Shown piece by piece: positions 52,411-54,587 of a stretch of 54,587 bases of DNA. Position 1 is the first letter of the stretch; the number at the start of each line of letters is the position of its first letter. The position numbers were made by a program, and so were the translations under genes. This DNA comes from an uncultured Eubacteriales bacterium. Lineage in GTDB: Bacteria > Bacillota > Clostridia > Oscillospirales > Oscillospiraceae. Below the pieces are notes generated by a model. The model was not told the origin of the DNA, ran no database searches, and saw only the letters and a list, made by a program, of their open reading frames with translations. The DNA lies in contig CABSBF010000010.1 of NCBI GenBank assembly GCA_902475855.1, forward strand, positions 1-54,587, in the 5' to 3' direction.

Positions 52411-52968
52411 TTACTGCACGCTGTAGCCGCCGCGCACGAGGAGCTTCGTGCCGTTCGCTCCCGCCTGCACGCCGCGGCTGTCGACCGTCGCCATGTAAAG
52501 GTGATTCTTGGAAAGCGCCATGCCGCCGGCGAGGGCCGTGCCGCTCGTCTCATCCACAAGGCCGGGATTGCTCGATGCCACGCACACACCGCTGCCCGTG
52601 CGCAGCATCGCCTCGCAGCCGATGCCCATGTAAAGGATCTGCCCCTTATTGAGCGTGACGACCGTAAAGCTCTGCGCCGTGCCGCCCGTACTGCCGCTCA
52701 CCGTGCCGTATTTCTGCTCAAAGGCCTTCGTCTCGCTTTTCACCTGCTCGGTGAGCTTCTGGGAAAGCTCTTTTTCGCGGCTCGCGGTCTTCTTGTCCAC
52801 ATCCGAGAGCACCTGCGGCAGAAATTTTTCGTTTAAGTAGCTCAAGGTCACGAGCGGGTCGCTGCTCGTGCCCGCGCCGCCGGTCGCGGCGACCGTCAGC
52901 GTCAGGACCGTCGCGCTCACCAGAAGCAGCCCCACAAGGCGGGCAAAGGCATTGTCTTTCTTTCTCAT
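52411..52968 (-). CDS. membrane-anchored protein of unknown function
   Basis: 185 residues from the ATG at 52968, preceded by GAGGAAAG. The N-terminus MRKKDNAFARLVGLLLVS carries a single membrane segment or signal; next comes a charged, probably coiled-coil stretch (residues 40-85: KTASREKELSQKLTEQVKSETK), then a compact beta-rich domain with LNKGQILYMGIGCEAMLRTG and MALSKNHLYMATVD. I do not recognise the family, although the GQ-L--GGCE-ML--G pattern looks like a conserved extracytoplasmic domain of clostridia. It probably acts outside the membrane, maybe during sporulation. It lies between mazF and nrdR. Confidence 0.65.
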   Translation of the reverse strand: MRKKDNAFARLVGLLLVSATVLTLTVAATGGAGTSSDPLVTLSYLNEKFLPQVLSDVDKKTASREKELSQKLTEQVKSETKAFEQKYGTVSGSTGGTAQSFTVVTLNKGQILYMGIGCEAMLRTGSGVCVASSNPGLVDETSGTALAGGMALSKNHLYMATVDSRGVQAGANGTKLLVRGGYSVQ

Positions 52969-53022
52969 ACTGTCTTTCCTCATTTCTTCCCGGCGCGCAC
53001 GGCTTTGTCCGCGCCGGGAGGT

Positions 53023-53388
53023 CTATACCAGTTGTGTGCTTTGCAGGCCGAAGCTCACGGCGATGGCCGCGTCGATGCGCTCCATCAGCTCGCCGTCCAC
53101 GCGCCCCATGCGCTCGCGCAGCCGCCGCTTGTCAAGCGTGCGGATCTGCTCGAGCAGCACCACGCTGTCGCGCGGCAGGCCGTAGTCCGGCGCGGAGAGC
53201 GCAATGTGCGTTGGCAGCTTTGCCTTGTTCGTCTGCGAGGTGATCGCCGCGGCGATCACCGTAGGACTGTATCGGTTTCCCGTGTCGTTCTGCACGATGA
53301 GCACCGGGCGCACGCCGCCCTGCTCGCTTCCGACCACGGGCGAAAGATCGGCGTAATAAATATCGCCGCGTTTCACATTGATATCCAC
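53023..53388 (-). CDS. mazF: MazF/PemK-type endoribonuclease toxin (EndoA-like)
   Basis: 121 residues, close to the 116 of B. subtilis EndoA. The start is a GTG at 53388 with GGAG about 12 bases upstream. Motifs VKRGDIYYADLSPVVGSEQGG, RPVLIVQNDTGN and VIAAAITSQ, with LPRDSVVLLEQIRTLDKRRL, are diagnostic for the MazF fold; the Arg and Thr of the RNA-cleavage site are present. It lies downstream of alr on the same strand, the arrangement seen in Bacillus, but the antitoxin gene that normally separates them is absent from the 155-base gap. Confidence 0.92.
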   Translation of the reverse strand: MDINVKRGDIYYADLSPVVGSEQGGVRPVLIVQNDTGNRYSPTVIAAAITSQTNKAKLPTHIALSAPDYGLPRDSVVLLEQIRTLDKRRLRERMGRVDGELMERIDAAIAVSFGLQSTQLV

Positions 53389-53543
53389 TTAGCTATTCAC
53401 ACTCCGAGCGGAAGAAGTACCCCCTCTCAAGGGCCACTGTCATTCTCCCACGCGGGGGCGGAATTTATACGGGGGCTCGCAACTTTCCCCGTCTTTCTGC
53501 CCCCAGTCCATCGTATGCTGAGGACAGATGCCGCGTGCTTTTC

Positions 53544-54587
53544 TTAAAGCGGCTGCAAATTCTTGTCGACGGGTACGCCGTTCAAGCGGTAAACGCGCGG
53601 CACACGCTTGCTGACCGCGCACATCAGCTCATAGGGGATGGTATCGCAGAGCGCAGCATCGTCCGCGCAGAGGATGTGCTCGCCGAAGATCTCGACCTCG
53701 TCGCCGGACTTCACCTGCGGGAGGTCGGTCACGTCGATCATGCACATATCCATGCAGATGCGCCCAACCTGCTTGGCGCGGCCATAGGGCGTGAGCACCT
53801 CGATCTTATTCGAGAGCGCGCGGTGCAGGCCGTCGGCGTAGCCGATGGGCAGGACCGCGATGCGGCTGGGCCGCTGCGTAAAGTATGTGCGCCCATAGCT
53901 GATGGGCTCGCCCGCGGCGAAGTCCTTGATCGTCGCCACGCGCGTTTTGAGCGACATGACGGGCTGCATGCCCATCTTTTCGGCCAAGTCGCCCGAACCG
54001 TAGAGGATAATGCCGCAGCGCACCATATCCCATGCCCACTCAGGATAGCTCGCAATGCCGCCGGCATTGCAGCAGTGGTGGAGCTGGAAGCGGAAGCCGC
54101 TTTGCGTCTCCACCTTTTCGATCATGCGCGCGAAGCGCTCATGCTGCAATTTCGTAAATTCGACGCTCTCCGTCGTGTCCTCGTCCGACACGCTGAAGTG
54201 CGTGAACACTCCCTCGATGTCGAGTCCCGGCAGTTCGAGCACACGCAGAATGTCGCGCAGGCTCGCGTCAAAATGCGCCTCGTCGCACGAAAAGCCGAGG
54301 CGGCCCATACCGGTGTCGAGCTTGATGTGTACGGTCATTTTCCCGCCCAGCGCGACCGCGCGGTCGGAGAATTCCTTCGCGATGGCGTAGCTCTGCACCG
54401 CCTGCGTCATATGAAGCTGCAAAATGCGCGCCGTCTGATCCGCGGGCGTGAAGCCCAGCATTAAGATCGGCAGCGTCACACCGCTGTCGCGCAGCTCCTC
54501 GCATTCGTCGATGTTCGACACGGCGAGATAGCCCGCGCCGAGCTGCTCGAGCCGCTTGGCGATCTCCACCGCGCCGTGGCCGTAGCC
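53544..54587 (-). CDS. alr: alanine racemase, N-terminal end outside the window
   Basis: 347 residues are visible; the frame runs to the right-hand edge, opening with GYGHGAVEIAKRL, which continues the PLP-binding KADAYGHG motif just beyond the window. Further motifs: HIKLDTGMGRLGF, FTHFSVSDE, HCCNAGG, and ISYGRTYFTQ with the catalytic Tyr followed by VLPIGYADG; VGRICMDMCMIDVT closes the C-terminal beta domain. It supplies D-alanine for peptidoglycan. Only about 35-40 residues seem to be missing. The mazF gene follows on the same strand. Confidence 0.97.
   Translation of the reverse strand, partial: GYGHGAVEIAKRLEQLGAGYLAVSNIDECEELRDSGVTLPILMLGFTPADQTARILQLHMTQAVQSYAIAKEFSDRAVALGGKMTVHIKLDTGMGRLGFSCDEAHFDASLRDILRVLELPGLDIEGVFTHFSVSDEDTTESVEFTKLQHERFARMIEKVETQSGFRFQLHHCCNAGGIASYPEWAWDMVRCGIILYGSGDLAEKMGMQPVMSLKTRVATIKDFAAGEPISYGRTYFTQRPSRIAVLPIGYADGLHRALSNKIEVLTPYGRAKQVGRICMDMCMIDVTDLPQVKSGDEVEIFGEHILCADDAALCDTIPYELMCAVSKRVPRVYRLNGVPVDKNLQPL

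Overview
This window reads as chromosomal DNA of a spore-forming, anaerobic, fairly GC-rich member of the Clostridia, most likely Oscillospiraceae from a gut. The main clues are an alpha/beta-type small acid-soluble spore protein (42.9 kb), a glmS ribozyme in front of glmS (50.2-50.35 kb), nrdR, an alr-mazF gene pair, a large S-layer-anchored surface protein, AGGAGG-type ribosome sites throughout, and many amino-acid/ureide catabolic genes. The assignment is an inference; no 16S or other marker is present.

Layout. 0-5.5 kb: the tail of a zinc-ribbon protein, then a 1759-residue secreted protein with BspA-like leucine-rich repeats, a DUF4886/SGNH domain and three SLH anchors. 5.7-16.5 kb: a divergent carboxylate-catabolism locus. 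Leftward run a TAXI receptor, a fused TRAP permease, a seven-bladed lactonase, a LysR regulator and a cupin; rightward run an OadA-like carboxyltransferase-fold protein, a PrpF-family isomerase and an aconitase-family hydratase. Four of these families (lactonase, LysR, PrpF, hydratase) match the set around E. coli pgl-ybhD-ybhH-ybhI-ybhJ. Two similar 23-bp dyads sit between the divergent promoters.

16.9-25.0 kb: a hydantoin/allantoin-type ureide cluster. An AraC regulator, whose C-terminal domain looks like a dead hydantoin racemase, faces an allantoinase/hydantoinase, a hydantoin (allantoin) racemase, an M20 carbamoylase, an NhaC-type transporter and a deaminase-type amidohydrolase. 25.5-35.8 kb: a BCCT (betaine-type) transporter, a histidine-ammonia-lyase homologue that has lost the MIO-forming Ala-Ser-Gly triad (as expected for ergothionase-like trimethylamine lyases), a three-subunit molybdenum hydroxylase, and a BTAD/AAA/TPR transcriptional activator. 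Together 16.9-35.8 kb could form a route for a trimethylated histidine derivative through an imidazole, hydantoin and N-carbamoyl amino acid; this link is my inference.

36.3-42.9 kb: an accessory, defence-like island with two DUF4143 ATPases, an AlbA_2 (Schlafen-like) DNA-binding protein, a DUF262/HNH GmrSD-like protein, a flavoprotein remnant and an IS3-type transposase remnant. 42.9-54.6 kb: mostly core and sporulation-related genes (SASP, TIGR04255 protein, DEAD-box helicase, a 39-residue Asn/Gln-rich peptide, COG2426 membrane protein, glmS, DUF421-DUF4363, nrdR, mazF, alr). Between 46.8 and 48.2 kb an Xre regulator and a 50-residue protein sit inside a mirrored array of hairpin repeats.
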